Source of the DNA: Candidatus Nanosynbacter sp. HMT-352
Lineage (GTDB): Bacteria > Patescibacteriota > Saccharimonadia > Saccharimonadales > Saccharimonadaceae
Length of the DNA stretch: 64,000 nucleotides
Assembly: GCF_022819385.1 (NCBI RefSeq)
Contig: NZ_CP089290.1
Location: 707,808-771,807, forward strand
Reading direction: 5' to 3'
Shown: one piece after another, positions 28,598 through 36,660 of the stretch
Layout: each line of letters opens with the position of its first letter
How positions within the stretch are numbered: position 1 is the stretch's first letter
The notes under the pieces: model-generated
What the model saw: the letters and a program-made list of their open reading frames with translations, nothing else
The model's database searches: none
What the model was told of the DNA's origin: nothing
Translations under genes and position numbers: made by a program

Positions 28598-29652
28598 TAG
28601 TTTTCTACTTCTTTTACCTTATCACGTACCTTCTGGTCAATTTCTGCCAGGACTTCAGGATTTTCTTTCAAATAAGTCTTCGTTTTATCGCGCCCCTGAC
28701 CAATCGTTTCGCCGTTATATTTATAAAACGCACCCGACTTTTCAACTATACCGTGCGTTGCCGCCAAATCCAGGATATCGCCAGTTTTACTAATTCCCTC
28801 GTTGTACATAATATCAAATTCAGCCACACGGAACGGCGGCGCAATCTTATTTTTCACGACCTTAATTTTCGTGCGGTTACCAATAATATCATCGCCAACT
28901 TTAATCTGACCAATTCGACGAATATCAATTCGCTGCGACGCGTAAAATTTCAACGCATTACCGCCAGTTGTCGTTTCAGGATTACCAAACATCACGCCAA
29001 TTTTCATACGGATCTGATTGATAAAGATAACCGTAGCTTTTGATTTATTGATAATTCCTGTCAATTTACGTAGAGCCTGGCTCATCAATCGAGCCTGAAG
29101 ACCCATATGAGAATCACCCATATCGCCATCAATTTCAGCCTGTGGCGTCAAGGCAGCCACCGAGTCAACTATCACCAAATCCACCGCGTTAGAACGGACC
29201 AACGTCTCCGTAATTTCCAATGCTTGCTCGCCGTTATCTGGCTGAGAAACCAACAAATTTTCCGTGTCCACACCCAGACGCTTAGCGTATGCTGGATCAA
29301 GCGCGTGCTCGGCATCAATAAACGCTGCCGTTCCACCCTGCTTCTGAATTTCTGCAATAGCGTGAAGCGTCAATGTTGTCTTACCCGAGCTTTCTGGCCC
29401 ATAAATTTCTATGATACGACCTTTTGGATATCCGCCACCGAGCGCCAAATCCAAGCTCAAAGCACCAGAAGGAATTACTTCAACATCGACTTTATGAGCC
29501 TCGCCCAATTTCATAATTGATCCGTCACCAAATTGCTTGGTGATTTGATCCATCGCTAGACCAAGCGCCTTAAGTTTGCCTTCATCAACTTTTTTATCCG
29601 ATGCCTGACTTGACTTTTCTGGATTTACTGTTTTACTGTCTGATTTTGCCAT
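28597..29652 (-). CDS. recA: Recombinase A
   Basis: 351 aa. Walker A is [10 protein letters not shown] (residues 85-94), Walker [11 protein letters not shown], then loop L1/L2 segments and the C-terminal domain. It forms DNA filaments for homologous recombination. AAGGAGGGAG lies just upstream, with a TATAAT about 30 nt from the ATG, so it has a proper leader. No obvious LexA box was seen. recX is nearby but in a separate unit, and the prophage has its own Sak4-like ATPase and SSB. Confidence 0.97.
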   Translation of the reverse strand: MAKSDSKTVNPEKSSQASDKKVDEGKLKALGLAMDQITKQFGDGSIMKLGEAHKVDVEVIPSGALSLDLALGGGYPKGRIIEIYGPESSGKTTLTLHAIAEIQKQGGTAAFIDAEHALDPAYAKRLGVDTENLLVSQPDNGEQALEITETLVRSNAVDLVIVDSVAALTPQAEIDGDMGDSHMGLQARLMSQALRKLTGIINKSKATVIFINQIRMKIGVMFGNPETTTGGNALKFYASQRIDIRRIGQIKVGDDIIGNRTKIKVVKNKIAPPFRVAEFDIMYNEGISKTGDILDLAATHGIVEKSGAFYKYNGETIGQGRDKTKTYLKENPEVLAEIDQKVRDKVKEVEN

Positions 29653-29719
29653 AGCACTCCCTCCTTAGTTACTTCCTTTATTATACCGATTTGTCGCAAG
29701 ATTTGCTATAATTACATTC

Positions 29720-30112
29720 ATGAATAAGCGAAACGGTTTCACTATTATTGAACTTTTGGTTGTAGCAACTTTCTTGATTATCATTGCAATCTTAGGTTTC
29801 TCACAATATACAAAATTGACCAACGAATCAAACAACGCCAAAAAACGCACCGCGATTAACGCTATGCATTATAGCCTGGAAGAAGGTTTTTACGTTAAAA
29901 ATGGCTATTACCCAGAAAAGTTAGAAGAAGGTACGCTTTCGACTATGGATCCCGCATTATTAAAAGATCCACAAGGTAAGAAAATTGGCGAAAAAGACAG
30001 CAGTTATCGTTATGAATCTTCAAATTGTAATGACGGAAAATGTAAGTCATACAAACTTGTCGCGACGCTTGTCGATGAAGATGACTACATAAAAGAAAGT
30101 CGCCATAAATAA
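29720..30112 (+). CDS. Type IV pilin-like protein
   Basis: 130 aa. The leader MNKRNG is followed by FTIIELLVVATFLIIIAILG, so a prepilin with Glu at +5. The globular domain is short, has one cysteine pair (CNDGKC) and a YYPEKL motif seen in pseudopilins. TATAAT is 7 nt before the ATG (leaderless). Divergent from recA. It could be a competence-type pilin, given recA next door, or a second pilus subunit. Confidence 0.82.
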   Translation: MNKRNGFTIIELLVVATFLIIIAILGFSQYTKLTNESNNAKKRTAINAMHYSLEEGFYVKNGYYPEKLEEGTLSTMDPALLKDPQGKKIGEKDSSYRYESSNCNDGKCKSYKLVATLVDEDDYIKESRHK

Positions 30113-30116
30113 TTAG

Positions 30117-30953
30117 CTAATCATCACAAACAGGGCGGCCATTCTTGAAGTCTTCAATGGCATTATTGATTATCGCAATCTGCTTGCGTGGATTTGCCAC
30201 AAAATGGAATATATATGTCGTTTCTTCACCCTCAGTGCTGAGGCGAATCGTGCCATAATTGAAAAGAGTCTGAATAATTCCAGATTGGAGGAAGCTTGCA
30301 TCTTCAATACTGCCTAAGCTCACCGTTTGCTCGTGCCTATAAAATAAGCTACCCTGGATTTCCTGAATTACACTTTCGTTGGTCATGTAAAAATGATTTT
30401 GCAAATATATCCACAAAGACACCGCACCACCAAGCGCAACCAGCCCGATAAGCAACATCGCCACGCCAAATACATCGGTCAGCGAAGGCATCGGCGAGAT
30501 AATTGCGTCACGAGCAATTGACGGATAAAACATCACAAACACCATGATCATCACCACCAAGAAAACCGAGATTCCCGTCGGAATTAGCATACCAATTGGA
30601 TGGCGTTTAATATCCAAAATGATATATTCGCCTTCGCTCAAATTGAGATTCGGGTATTGTTGAACTGATTTTTCATGCTTTTGCCTCAGGTCATCGCTAA
30701 TAGTAAACGGCTTCGGGTCAATATCTCGCGCAACATGTACGACTTGCGGTTCATTAGCATATTGACTACGCAATCGCGGATCAAAATTCTCCCCATCAAT
30801 AATTTCCGGTTTTGCCGTCACATAAGAATTCGTCTGCGCCACAACCGGAGCTGGACGACCAGTCTGCGGTGGATGATGATATAGTGGTCGACCATCAGCA
30901 TCGTACGCAACAGGCTGCGTTAAATCTTCTGACGAGGATGTTTGCGGATTCAT
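30117..30953 (-). CDS. PH-domain (bPH2/YdbT-like) membrane protein
   Basis: 278 aa from ATG 30953. A proline/glutamine-rich N-terminal arm, two transmembrane helices (IGMLIPTGISVFLVVMIMVF and VFGVAMLLIGLVALGGAVSL), then a bacterial PH domain with the typical FYMTNESVIQ and GSIEDASF segments. Function unknown. The start was set at 30953, not 30977, because TATAAT (30960-30965) is 6 nt upstream. That promoter lies inside the prophage attachment repeat, so the gene's transcription depends on the junction sequence. Confidence 0.85.
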   Translation of the reverse strand: MNPQTSSSEDLTQPVAYDADGRPLYHHPPQTGRPAPVVAQTNSYVTAKPEIIDGENFDPRLRSQYANEPQVVHVARDIDPKPFTISDDLRQKHEKSVQQYPNLNLSEGEYIILDIKRHPIGMLIPTGISVFLVVMIMVFVMFYPSIARDAIISPMPSLTDVFGVAMLLIGLVALGGAVSLWIYLQNHFYMTNESVIQEIQGSLFYRHEQTVSLGSIEDASFLQSGIIQTLFNYGTIRLSTEGEETTYIFHFVANPRKQIAIINNAIEDFKNGRPVCDD

Positions 30954-30957
30954 GCCT

Positions 30958-31012
30958 ATATTATACCATAGAAACAATCTGTTAATTACTTCATAAATCG
31001 TAATTTCCAGAT
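30958..31012. repeat. Left attachment site (attL)
   Basis: 55 bp identical to 63946-64000. It starts at ATATTATACCATAGAAAC. Inside, AATTAC (30984-30989) and GTAATT (31000-31005) form inverted arms around 10 bp, a plausible core for tyrosine recombinase binding. Its left end carries the minus-strand TGGTATAAT that drives the PH-domain gene. The true repeat may be longer, since the right copy is cut off by the window. Confidence 0.92.
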
Positions 31013-31105
31013 TGTTAAAGTGAAAGGTTCATGGCGGCAATCCTTGCTGTCCTTACCTTGATGTTTTCATTGTAGCAAACCTAAAGCGTTTTGTCAATAT
31101 GTCGG

Positions 31106-32041
31106 CTAAACATTCACAATCTCGCCTCTTATACAAGCCGTCCCAGCATGCGCATTTGCCGCCAACTTATAATTCTTGATTTCGTCCCAAATCTCACACA
31201 TATCGCCGTCCAAATTATGTAAATACCGCTGCGTTACTTGTAGGCTCGAATGCCGCAATAATCTCCGCACTACATCGACGTCAGCACCACGCTTGCGCAC
31301 GTCAGTGGCGAAACTATGGCGCAGTTCGTGTAGCTGAAACCCCTCCAGCCCCGCCTCGCGAAATTGCCGCTGTATTTTCTTGCGGATACCGTCAACCGTT
31401 AGCGGCTCAAAGTAGTTGCGCCTTGTCGTCTTAATCCACATGTAGTCGATCACGCCAGCCGCCCTGATCCATGTGTCTAGCCGCTCGCGGGTCGTGTCAG
31501 AAATGTACACCCAGCCGTCCTTTCGTCCTTTGCCCACTGTATAGATCGTTCGTCCATTCAAGTCGTTCAGGCGTAAGTTCGCAAACTCCTGTGCGCGCAT
31601 CCCCGTATCAAACAGTACACGAATCATCACCTCAGTAAGCAAATCATCGCAACCACTCAGCACCATTGCAATCTGCTCCGATGTATACCATTTTCGGCGG
31701 CATGGTGCAGGCTTTGGCTTTACTACCATCCGGGTTTTGATTTTCATCGGATAGTTCATGTCTCGCAGCCAAGCTATCCACGATATCACCGTAGCAACAT
31801 TAGTGCGTATCGTTGTAGAATTACACCTCGAACCGAGCTGTCCCAATGCCTTTTTCTCAATCCATCGATCAAGCTTTTTATTAGTTAATTGCGACATATC
31901 TTCAATATTTGTCTGGGCAATAAATCTACTTAAGACACTACGTTTTGTTGCCATAGTTGAAGGGGTTAGTTGCTTCACATTCATACACCACTTCAAGTAA
32001 ACTCGCAACTGATTCTCTGCTGGCGTTCGCTTTATCTTCAT
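31106..32041 (-). CDS. int: Tyrosine recombinase, prophage integrase
   Basis: 311 aa. N-terminal SAM-like core-binding domain (about 10-95), then the catalytic domain with Arg149 (DTGMRAQEF), His238 and Arg241 (LHELRHSF), His264 (LLRHSSLQ) and nucleophile Tyr273 (TQRYLHN). It is XerD-like in size and lacks the N-terminal arm-binding domain of lambda Int, so it may act on simple core sites. Transcribed toward attL behind a palindrome-rich promoter. SD GGAG is 7 nt from the ATG. Confidence 0.94.
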   Translation of the reverse strand: MKIKRTPAENQLRVYLKWCMNVKQLTPSTMATKRSVLSRFIAQTNIEDMSQLTNKKLDRWIEKKALGQLGSRCNSTTIRTNVATVISWIAWLRDMNYPMKIKTRMVVKPKPAPCRRKWYTSEQIAMVLSGCDDLLTEVMIRVLFDTGMRAQEFANLRLNDLNGRTIYTVGKGRKDGWVYISDTTRERLDTWIRAAGVIDYMWIKTTRRNYFEPLTVDGIRKKIQRQFREAGLEGFQLHELRHSFATDVRKRGADVDVVRRLLRHSSLQVTQRYLHNLDGDMCEIWDEIKNYKLAANAHAGTACIRGEIVNV

Positions 32042-32070
32042 CGTAAAACTCCTAAATCTCCCACCTCGTG

Positions 32071-32122
32071 TCTATATAGATCGTTATAATCATTGGAATA
32101 TTTATTCCAAGTCTATATAGAC
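32071..32122 (-). promoter_or_regulatory. Integrase promoter with three palindromic operators
   Basis: Two TCTATATAGA palindromes (32071-32080 and 32112-32121) are 41 bp apart, about four helical turns. Between them is TTGGAATA-TT-TATTCCAA (32093-32110), a perfect dyad. The minus-strand -35 TTGGAA (32105-32110) and -10 TATAAC (32083-32088), spaced 16 bp, overlap the central dyad. This looks like an operator array that controls int. Confidence 0.6.
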
Positions 32123-32158
32123 CGTTTCTGGTTAATTATTATGAAAAATCACCCACTA

Positions 32159-32348
32159 TACCCTCCATTTTTCAAGCCAAGCTAGCTTTTTAGGCAAAAT
32201 TATTCACCTAATTCGTGCCAGCTGATGTTATTTGCTTTACAAATAGTGTTATTGGTTATCTAATATCTAGCAGTAGACACGCAAAAATCACGCCGCTAGA
32301 TTTCTCCGGGCGCTACCCTCCATTTTTCAAGCCAAGCTAGCTTTTTAG
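32159..32348. repeat. 35-bp direct repeat pair
   Basis: The same 35 bp, starting TACCCTCCATTTTTCAAGCC, occurs at 32159-32193 and 32314-32348. Each contains AAGCTAGCTT. The right copy includes the stop codon of the 128-aa gene. The 120 bp between the copies holds no gene. It may be a remnant of a duplicated gene end, a deletion scar, or a paired protein-binding site; the sequence does not decide. Confidence 0.7.
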
Positions 32349-32723
32349 ACAAATACCCATATCGCCATACATCTGCGATATCTTCGCTCTACCGCTATAA
32401 TTCATATCTCGTCTGGCTCTTTCCTCCATTTTCCGTTGTTTCTTCTCTTGCCGCTGCCGCGCCAGTTCATTGATCGCTCTGGCAATTCGACCGCGCATCC
32501 ACAATAGCGACTTCTCCAGATTTTTTAGCGACCAAATTGACGCGAGGTACCTCTCAGGGTCGCGTTTAGTTTTTGCTACTTCAACTGATTCGTCGAACTC
32601 TTGTTTATATTTCTTTTGCCGATTACGAAACATTGGCAAATATGCGTCGTCTTTGATTAGTTCTGACGCTTTGCCGAGGTGTTTGCGCATCGTGGCGATT
32701 CGTTTATTGTCTACAACGAACAT
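32337..32723 (-). CDS. Small basic helical phage protein, unknown
   Basis: 128 aa, predicted to be mostly alpha-helical and very basic in the C-terminal half (RQRQEKKQRKMEERARRD), with a possible coiled coil. No motif recognised. GAGGG precedes the ATG. It lies between the late operon terminator and the integrase, so it could be expressed in lysogeny, and a nucleic-acid-binding role is possible from its charge alone. Confidence 0.55.
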   Translation of the reverse strand: MFVVDNKRIATMRKHLGKASELIKDDAYLPMFRNRQKKYKQEFDESVEVAKTKRDPERYLASIWSLKNLEKSLLWMRGRIARAINELARQRQEKKQRKMEERARRDMNYSGRAKISQMYGDMGICLKS

Positions 32724-32762
32724 ATTACCCTCACTTATTTTTGATATAAGTTTGAGGTCAAA

Positions 32763-32804
32763 AAAGAGAAAACCCCAGCAAAAAACATTACTATTTTACT
32801 GAGG
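32763..32804 (-). terminator. Late operon terminator
   Basis: On the minus strand CCTCAG pairs with CTGGGG (with G-U pairs) around a 20-nt AT-rich loop, followed by TTTTCTCTTTTTT. It ends the long leftward transcript after the zinc-ribbon gene. Confidence 0.65.
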
Positions 32805-32858
32805 TCTCCCTTGCTCGATTGTTGTTCTCTATTAATATAGCAAATTATGATAGCGAAA

Positions 32859-33152
32859 TCAAGAAAGATGATTACCGCAACGAATACACTCATGATCATA
32901 TCCGCCGCCCTGATACTGTCCGCAATATTGACAATTATGACAGTGCCTGCAAATAATCGTCGGTGTTTCACTTGTGATGCCGCACCACACACATTGATAC
33001 GTCGCACACACCTTTGGGCTGTGCTCGATCTGCCTGTCAGTCATGATAACTTCACCCATCTCCGCCATGGCATTCTTTTTCAATCGCTTCTGGCTCGGAC
33101 GTGGCGGCTCTACCGTATTCCTTGCGTAGTATAAACCATGTCCACTTTCCAT
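32859..33152 (-). CDS. Zinc-ribbon phage protein
   Basis: 97 aa. Cysteines come in CxxC pairs: CVWC, CRHC, CQYC and CIRC, enough for two zinc ribbons, after a basic arm (PRPSQKRLKKN). GGAAAGG is a good ribosome site before ATG 33152. It overlaps the preceding gene by 43 bp. A regulatory or nucleic-acid role is likely in general for such ribbons, but nothing specific can be said. A second minus-strand frame over 32735-33007 lacks these features. Confidence 0.65.
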   Translation of the reverse strand: MESGHGLYYARNTVEPPRPSQKRLKKNAMAEMGEVIMTDRQIEHSPKVCATYQCVWCGITSETPTIICRHCHNCQYCGQYQGGGYDHECIRCGNHLS

Positions 33153-33586
33153 AATCTTACCTTTCCATACAACATTCCATTGCTACTTGAATTACCGCAG
33201 CCAAACTCCAATCTAAGTGTTTTTGTGCCGTTAACTTCTGTTGGCTTGCCCTTTACTAGTCCAAATAGTTCCAGTTCATTTGAGAAATCATATTTTACAC
33301 TAGCGGCATCACCCTCCAATCCAGTATTAAATATCTTACGTCCGCCGCTACCGCCTATCCAGCCAATTTTACGCAGCTCTGGCGGCGTAGTGTTCTCTAT
33401 CATTTGTCCCAGCTGTTCAATTTTGTCAAAACCAATTGCCAGATAAACAAACAGGTTTTTTATCTCTATCAAATCCCTTGGTAAAAATACCACCAGCGTA
33501 TGTGCCTCCAGCCATCTGCACTGCGCATCCGCCAGCGACACGGTCTTGCACTGGTAAGGATATTCCTGATTTCTGCTACCAATCAT
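33110..33586 (-). CDS. Late phage protein of unknown function
   Basis: 158 aa, last of three overlapping genes after the endolysin. It begins MIGSRNQ, like MIGDRQ of the gene before it. The C-terminal half is beta-rich and polar (KTLRLEFGCGNSSSNGMLYGKV). No signal peptide or motif recognised. The ATGA overlap shows coupled translation. It could be a virion decoration or a lysogenic conversion protein. Confidence 0.6.
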   Translation of the reverse strand: MIGSRNQEYPYQCKTVSLADAQCRWLEAHTLVVFLPRDLIEIKNLFVYLAIGFDKIEQLGQMIENTTPPELRKIGWIGGSGGRKIFNTGLEGDAASVKYDFSNELELFGLVKGKPTEVNGTKTLRLEFGCGNSSSNGMLYGKVRLWKVDMVYTTQGIR

Positions 33587-34128
33587 AGACGCGCCTCGTA
33601 ATCATACACTTTAGTTCGCATAGCTTCATATTCAGGGCTATTGTTTAGCAGTTTATCTCCTAATGGCGCCTTACCAGTGCTAATCATATCGATAATTACA
33701 TAGATTTTGCCGTTGTATCCAACATCTGTTGGTTGCGGTAGCATAGTCTCGTCAGCTACCAGCATCTTGCCAATGCCGGATCCAGCTACTACATCGGTAT
33801 TACTTTTAACCGCCGAATAATCCACCACGTCGCCAACGGGCGCTTTCGTTGACAATAATATTCGGTAGGCTTGAGCAGTATTTGTGGTGATTCCGGCATT
33901 TGGATCGATGTAGTGGTCAAATAGTTCAAAGTTATCATTGACGATCTCCAGTTTGGTGTTTAATACTGCCAACTTGTGAGCTTCTACCGCCCACCATAAA
34001 TATCTAAAAGGTGCGCCGCCTTTATTGCCGGCGCTACCGCCCATACCAGGCGTGCCAGTTATATAAATATAATCATTGCCTTTTATTTGCCCAGTTCGAT
34101 AACCCTTCTCTTGCCTATCGCCAATCAT
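33583..34128 (-). CDS. Late phage protein of unknown function
   Basis: 181 aa. Glycine-rich start (TGTPGMGGSAGNKGGAPF), then mixed alpha/beta sequence with PVGDVVDYS and IYVIIDMIS. No family recognised. It overlaps both neighbours by 4 bp. Its ribosome site and ATGATTGG start match those of the next gene, which may reflect duplication of the junction or of the gene. Confidence 0.6.
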   Translation of the reverse strand: MIGDRQEKGYRTGQIKGNDYIYITGTPGMGGSAGNKGGAPFRYLWWAVEAHKLAVLNTKLEIVNDNFELFDHYIDPNAGITTNTAQAYRILLSTKAPVGDVVDYSAVKSNTDVVAGSGIGKMLVADETMLPQPTDVGYNGKIYVIIDMISTGKAPLGDKLLNNSPEYEAMRTKVYDYEARL

Positions 34129-34649
34129 ACCAATATCTCCGTTCCCAGTAGCAAATTTAATCGCTCCAACTTAAAGCTATGCGGCGGTGTGTCAAACGCT
34201 AACACCAACGCCATTAGCTCGCTCTCGCGCGTTCTCTCAGGAATGACTGGCTTCATATTAAGTCCAGCAATTCGAATCCTGCCGTTCTCTGCTTTTATTG
34301 AATCGCTCTTACCATACAGTCTACGCCACATCTCGTCAATCTGATCACTTAATAATGCTACTGGCGTTAAACCATCAACTGGCGCAAAAACCGCACGTAC
34401 ACCATTGTTACCAGCCACTACGCACCACAAATCCAAATAAGCCTCAACTATCTGCGCATAGTGAGGCATAAGCATGCGGATATACAGCACTGCCGACGAT
34501 TGATTGCCTAGTGATATATACTTGGCAACGTCGCCAGCTCGAGACCCTTCCGCCTTATCTTCTGCTCCGACAGACAGGTCGCGCTCAGTTGCATCGTAAT
34601 AGCAGTGTCCGACGATTGAACCGCGAACTGGCACGACCTGTCTCAGCAT
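34125..34649 (-). CDS. Late phage protein of unknown function
   Basis: 174 aa from ATG 34649, chosen for the strong GGAGGAATAAG just upstream; the longer frame back to 34727 runs through the neighbouring gene. Soluble, with a helical middle (HYAQIVEAYLDLWCVVAG) and a C-terminal RIAGLNMKP segment. Unknown function. It is the first of the three coupled genes that follow the lysis genes. Confidence 0.6.
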   Translation of the reverse strand: MLRQVVPVRGSIVGHCYYDATERDLSVGAEDKAEGSRAGDVAKYISLGNQSSAVLYIRMLMPHYAQIVEAYLDLWCVVAGNNGVRAVFAPVDGLTPVALLSDQIDEMWRRLYGKSDSIKAENGRIRIAGLNMKPVIPERTRESELMALVLAFDTPPHSFKLERLNLLLGTEILV

Positions 34650-34650
34650 C

Positions 34651-34833
34651 TTATTCCTCCGTCTTAAACAACTGTATAGCGGTAACCAGCAACACGTTAA
34701 TAATCGGGCCATAAATGCCGAACGCATCAGGGTTACCCTGCACGAACGCCGCTAGCGCGCCCAGCGCGTTTGAAACTCCCACATACAGCGCAACTTTTAA
34801 TATTTTGAGTAATTGTTCTTTAGTCAATTTCAT
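34651..34833 (-). CDS. Small membrane protein, candidate holin
   Basis: 60 aa with two hydrophobic helices (VALYVGVSNALGALAAFVQG and IYGPIINVLLVTAIQLF) joined by a short polar turn, and a charged N-terminus, in keeping with a class II holin. AGGAGG precedes the ATG, and it follows the endolysin gene by 16 bp. It may work with the two other small membrane proteins upstream. Confidence 0.6.
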   Translation of the reverse strand: MKLTKEQLLKILKVALYVGVSNALGALAAFVQGNPDAFGIYGPIINVLLVTAIQLFKTEE

Positions 34834-34849
34834 ATCATTGTCCTCCTTA

Positions 34850-36100
34850 TTATTTATTAAAATTTTTGAATAAATTGGTTAAAAATTCGATGATCTTATT
34901 GACGAGCACCTCCAGCGCCGAAACTCGCTTTTCTAGGCTATCGATTGGCTTATCGCTTAGATACAGCTTATCGATTGCTAGCGTACCGCCCTCTAACACC
35001 ATCAAGTCATCATCAACCAGTCTCGTAACATGAGTGACGCGAACCTTTGTTCCCATTGGTAATTTCTTTGCTAATTTTCCAGTAGTTAGGTCAGTAACCT
35101 CACACTCTGAACGCGTCCAGAAGTCTTGGTCGGCAATATCCTTCAGATTCTTTTGCCATGCCGGCTTATCTTTATTTGGATCAGCTGGCGCAACTAGCTC
35201 TGTCGCCGCGATGCCGAACGGCTTGCTATTCTTAACGGCGTACTGCGATAGGTAGTATTTCTTGCCCTGCACTATCGTCTCCTTGGCGATATCGATAACC
35301 GTCCCTCTAGGAATCACGTTACCAAACGCTTCCATGGTTACCATATTGACGGCACGTAGTCCTGCGACTGGTGCGACGACCAGTTTTATATCTTCAATAT
35401 CGTTCAGGTTACGCACCCACTCGCTTTGTTTCAATTCTTCCGCTTGGCGAGCCAGCTCTGCACGTCGTTGGTGCGCCTCCTGAGAGTTATTTACATCAGC
35501 ACGAATTTGGTCGATTGACCATCCCTTAGCAGCTTGCCCCAAGTAGTGTTGTAAACCCTCTGGGTCAACTTCACGCCCTAAAATTGAGCGGAACACTTCG
35601 CGAATCTGCGTCTCGTTGACTGTCGGACGCGAACCGCCGCCAGCGTGATAGCGATCAGCGATTGCACGGATACGGTTCTTGTCGATTGGTGAGCAACTAG
35701 TGTTGAACCATTCTTTATGCACGTAAATATTTAGGCGGCGGCCGTAAGCTTTCTCCATATCGTAGTGGAACTCGCCCATCGTCTCATAATCACCATCGCT
35801 AAGGCGTGTATTACATTCATAACCGACCGTTGTAGCGTTACCTCTAGCATTACCAGCGTGCCAAGCGGCGTTTACAGCATCTATAATCCATGCCACTCTG
35901 CCCGCCTCGCCGACAGTGTGCGCTGAGGTATTACCATTAGCGCGGCATAGATAATTCACTATCGACATAAAGTCTGAATTACTGCCCCACCAGTGATACG
36001 TTACACCCTCTACGACTCGTGCCATGCCATACACCGCTGATACTTGGCTTTCGGGCGTATAGTTCGGCGAGTTAAATTGTGTTAGTTCTTGGTATGACAT
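34850..36100 (-). CDS. Endolysin: N-acetylmuramoyl-L-alanine amidase
   Basis: 416 aa. Residues about 20-150 are an Amidase_2/PGRP-type domain: the zinc histidines are in TYHWWG, AWHAGN region and IYVHKEWFNTSCS. Residues about 155-210 contain a DUF4214-like or wall-binding segment (REVFRSILGREVDPEGLQHY). The rest has two SH3-like repeats (each with PxGTxVxV or similar) and ends in a coiled coil. It would cut host peptidoglycan at lysis. No signal peptide, so a holin is needed. Confidence 0.88.
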   Translation of the reverse strand: MSYQELTQFNSPNYTPESQVSAVYGMARVVEGVTYHWWGSNSDFMSIVNYLCRANGNTSAHTVGEAGRVAWIIDAVNAAWHAGNARGNATTVGYECNTRLSDGDYETMGEFHYDMEKAYGRRLNIYVHKEWFNTSCSPIDKNRIRAIADRYHAGGGSRPTVNETQIREVFRSILGREVDPEGLQHYLGQAAKGWSIDQIRADVNNSQEAHQRRAELARQAEELKQSEWVRNLNDIEDIKLVVAPVAGLRAVNMVTMEAFGNVIPRGTVIDIAKETIVQGKKYYLSQYAVKNSKPFGIAATELVAPADPNKDKPAWQKNLKDIADQDFWTRSECEVTDLTTGKLAKKLPMGTKVRVTHVTRLVDDDLMVLEGGTLAIDKLYLSDKPIDSLEKRVSALEVLVNKIIEFLTNLFKNFNK

Positions 36101-36103
36101 TTC

Positions 36104-36238
36104 CTACTCCTCCTTTAACACTTTCTTAATGAACCGATAAACAAATTTGAAAGTTGCCGCAAGCAGTAAACCAACTACTGCACCACTAAACGCGCCTGCA
36201 AATATCGCCATAAAAAATAACTGCTCCAACATACTCAT
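36104..36238 (-). CDS. Very small membrane protein, lysis cassette
   Basis: 44 aa. One long hydrophobic stretch (MAIFAGAFSGAVVGLLLAA), then a basic end (KFVYRFIKKVLKEE). Its ATG overlaps the previous stop as ATGA and its stop is just before the endolysin ATG, with AAAGGAGGAG inside its 3' end as the endolysin's ribosome site. It is likely a holin or holin-like partner. Confidence 0.65.
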   Translation of the reverse strand: MSMLEQLFFMAIFAGAFSGAVVGLLLAATFKFVYRFIKKVLKEE

Positions 36239-36525
36239 TTCGCTATCCTATCGATAATTACCATTTTCAGTATTGCTCCAGCCACGGCGGCGATGATGAA
36301 CCAAACTATCCTTGCTTGGTTGTCTTCCAGCTTATCCAACCTATCTTCATGATTTCCTACGTCTTTTTCCAGCTTCACTAGCCGCTCTACTACCACCGTC
36401 AGATCCAGTCTGTCAATCTTTGCGCTGATTGACTCTATCTGATTCCTGATGTTTTGTATATCGGCGTCCATCTTTCCTAATTTTTGCCATAGCTCCGCTT
36501 CGTTAGTATTATTTGCTGCTGCCAT
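36235..36525 (-). CDS. XhlA-like lysis accessory membrane protein
   Basis: 96 aa. A long heptad coiled coil (about residues 15-70, with KMDADIQNIRNQIESISAKI) followed by one C-terminal transmembrane helix (IVWFIIAAVAGAILKMVIID). This is the layout of haemolysin XhlA, which helps holin and endolysin in some phages. First gene of the lysis unit, downstream of its own promoter-hairpin module. Confidence 0.7.
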   Translation of the reverse strand: MAAANNTNEAELWQKLGKMDADIQNIRNQIESISAKIDRLDLTVVVERLVKLEKDVGNHEDRLDKLEDNQARIVWFIIAAVAGAILKMVIIDRIAK

Positions 36526-36569
36526 GCTTTGTCAGTCTCCTTTCTCTCACCCCAGGCCGCAACCAAATA

Positions 36570-36610
36570 AAAATATGCGTCCTGAAACGCATATACTTAC
36601 CTACATTATA
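36570..36610 (-). promoter_or_regulatory. Late promoter-hairpin module 7 (lysis genes)
   Basis: Minus strand: TGGTATAAT (-10 at 36605-36610), 11 nt including AGTATA, then TATGCGT/ACGCATA stem (36574-36593) with a 6-nt loop, then TTTTTATTT. The ribosome site and start of the XhlA-like gene come after it. Confidence 0.75.
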
Positions 36611-36643
36611 CCACGATTTTACCGTAAACATAATGCATTTTTC

Positions 36644-36660
36644 ATGGTTCTATACAACCA
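36644..36660 (+). repeat. Left inverted repeat of the tail-fibre switch
   Basis: ATGGTTCTATACAACCA. Its perfect reverse complement lies at 37399-37415. Inside, TGGTT and AACCA are inverted arms around an asymmetric CTATAC, as in a simple recombinase core. Confidence 0.9.

Noticed and set aside
30117..30977. Start of the PH-domain gene at 30977
   Set aside because: The extra eight codons would lie over the TATAAT box; ATG 30953 fits the 6-nt leaderless spacing seen in other genes.
30958..31012. Shared recombination core between the attachment site and the fibre inverted repeats
   Set aside because: Both contain a TTCTAT/ATAGAA stretch, but the arms differ (AATTAC/GTAATT versus TGGTT/AACCA), so the match is probably chance.
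32735..33007. 90-aa minus-strand frame overlapping the zinc-ribbon gene
   Set aside because: It covers the late terminator and the zinc-ribbon gene in another frame, while the latter has paired cysteines and a ribosome site.
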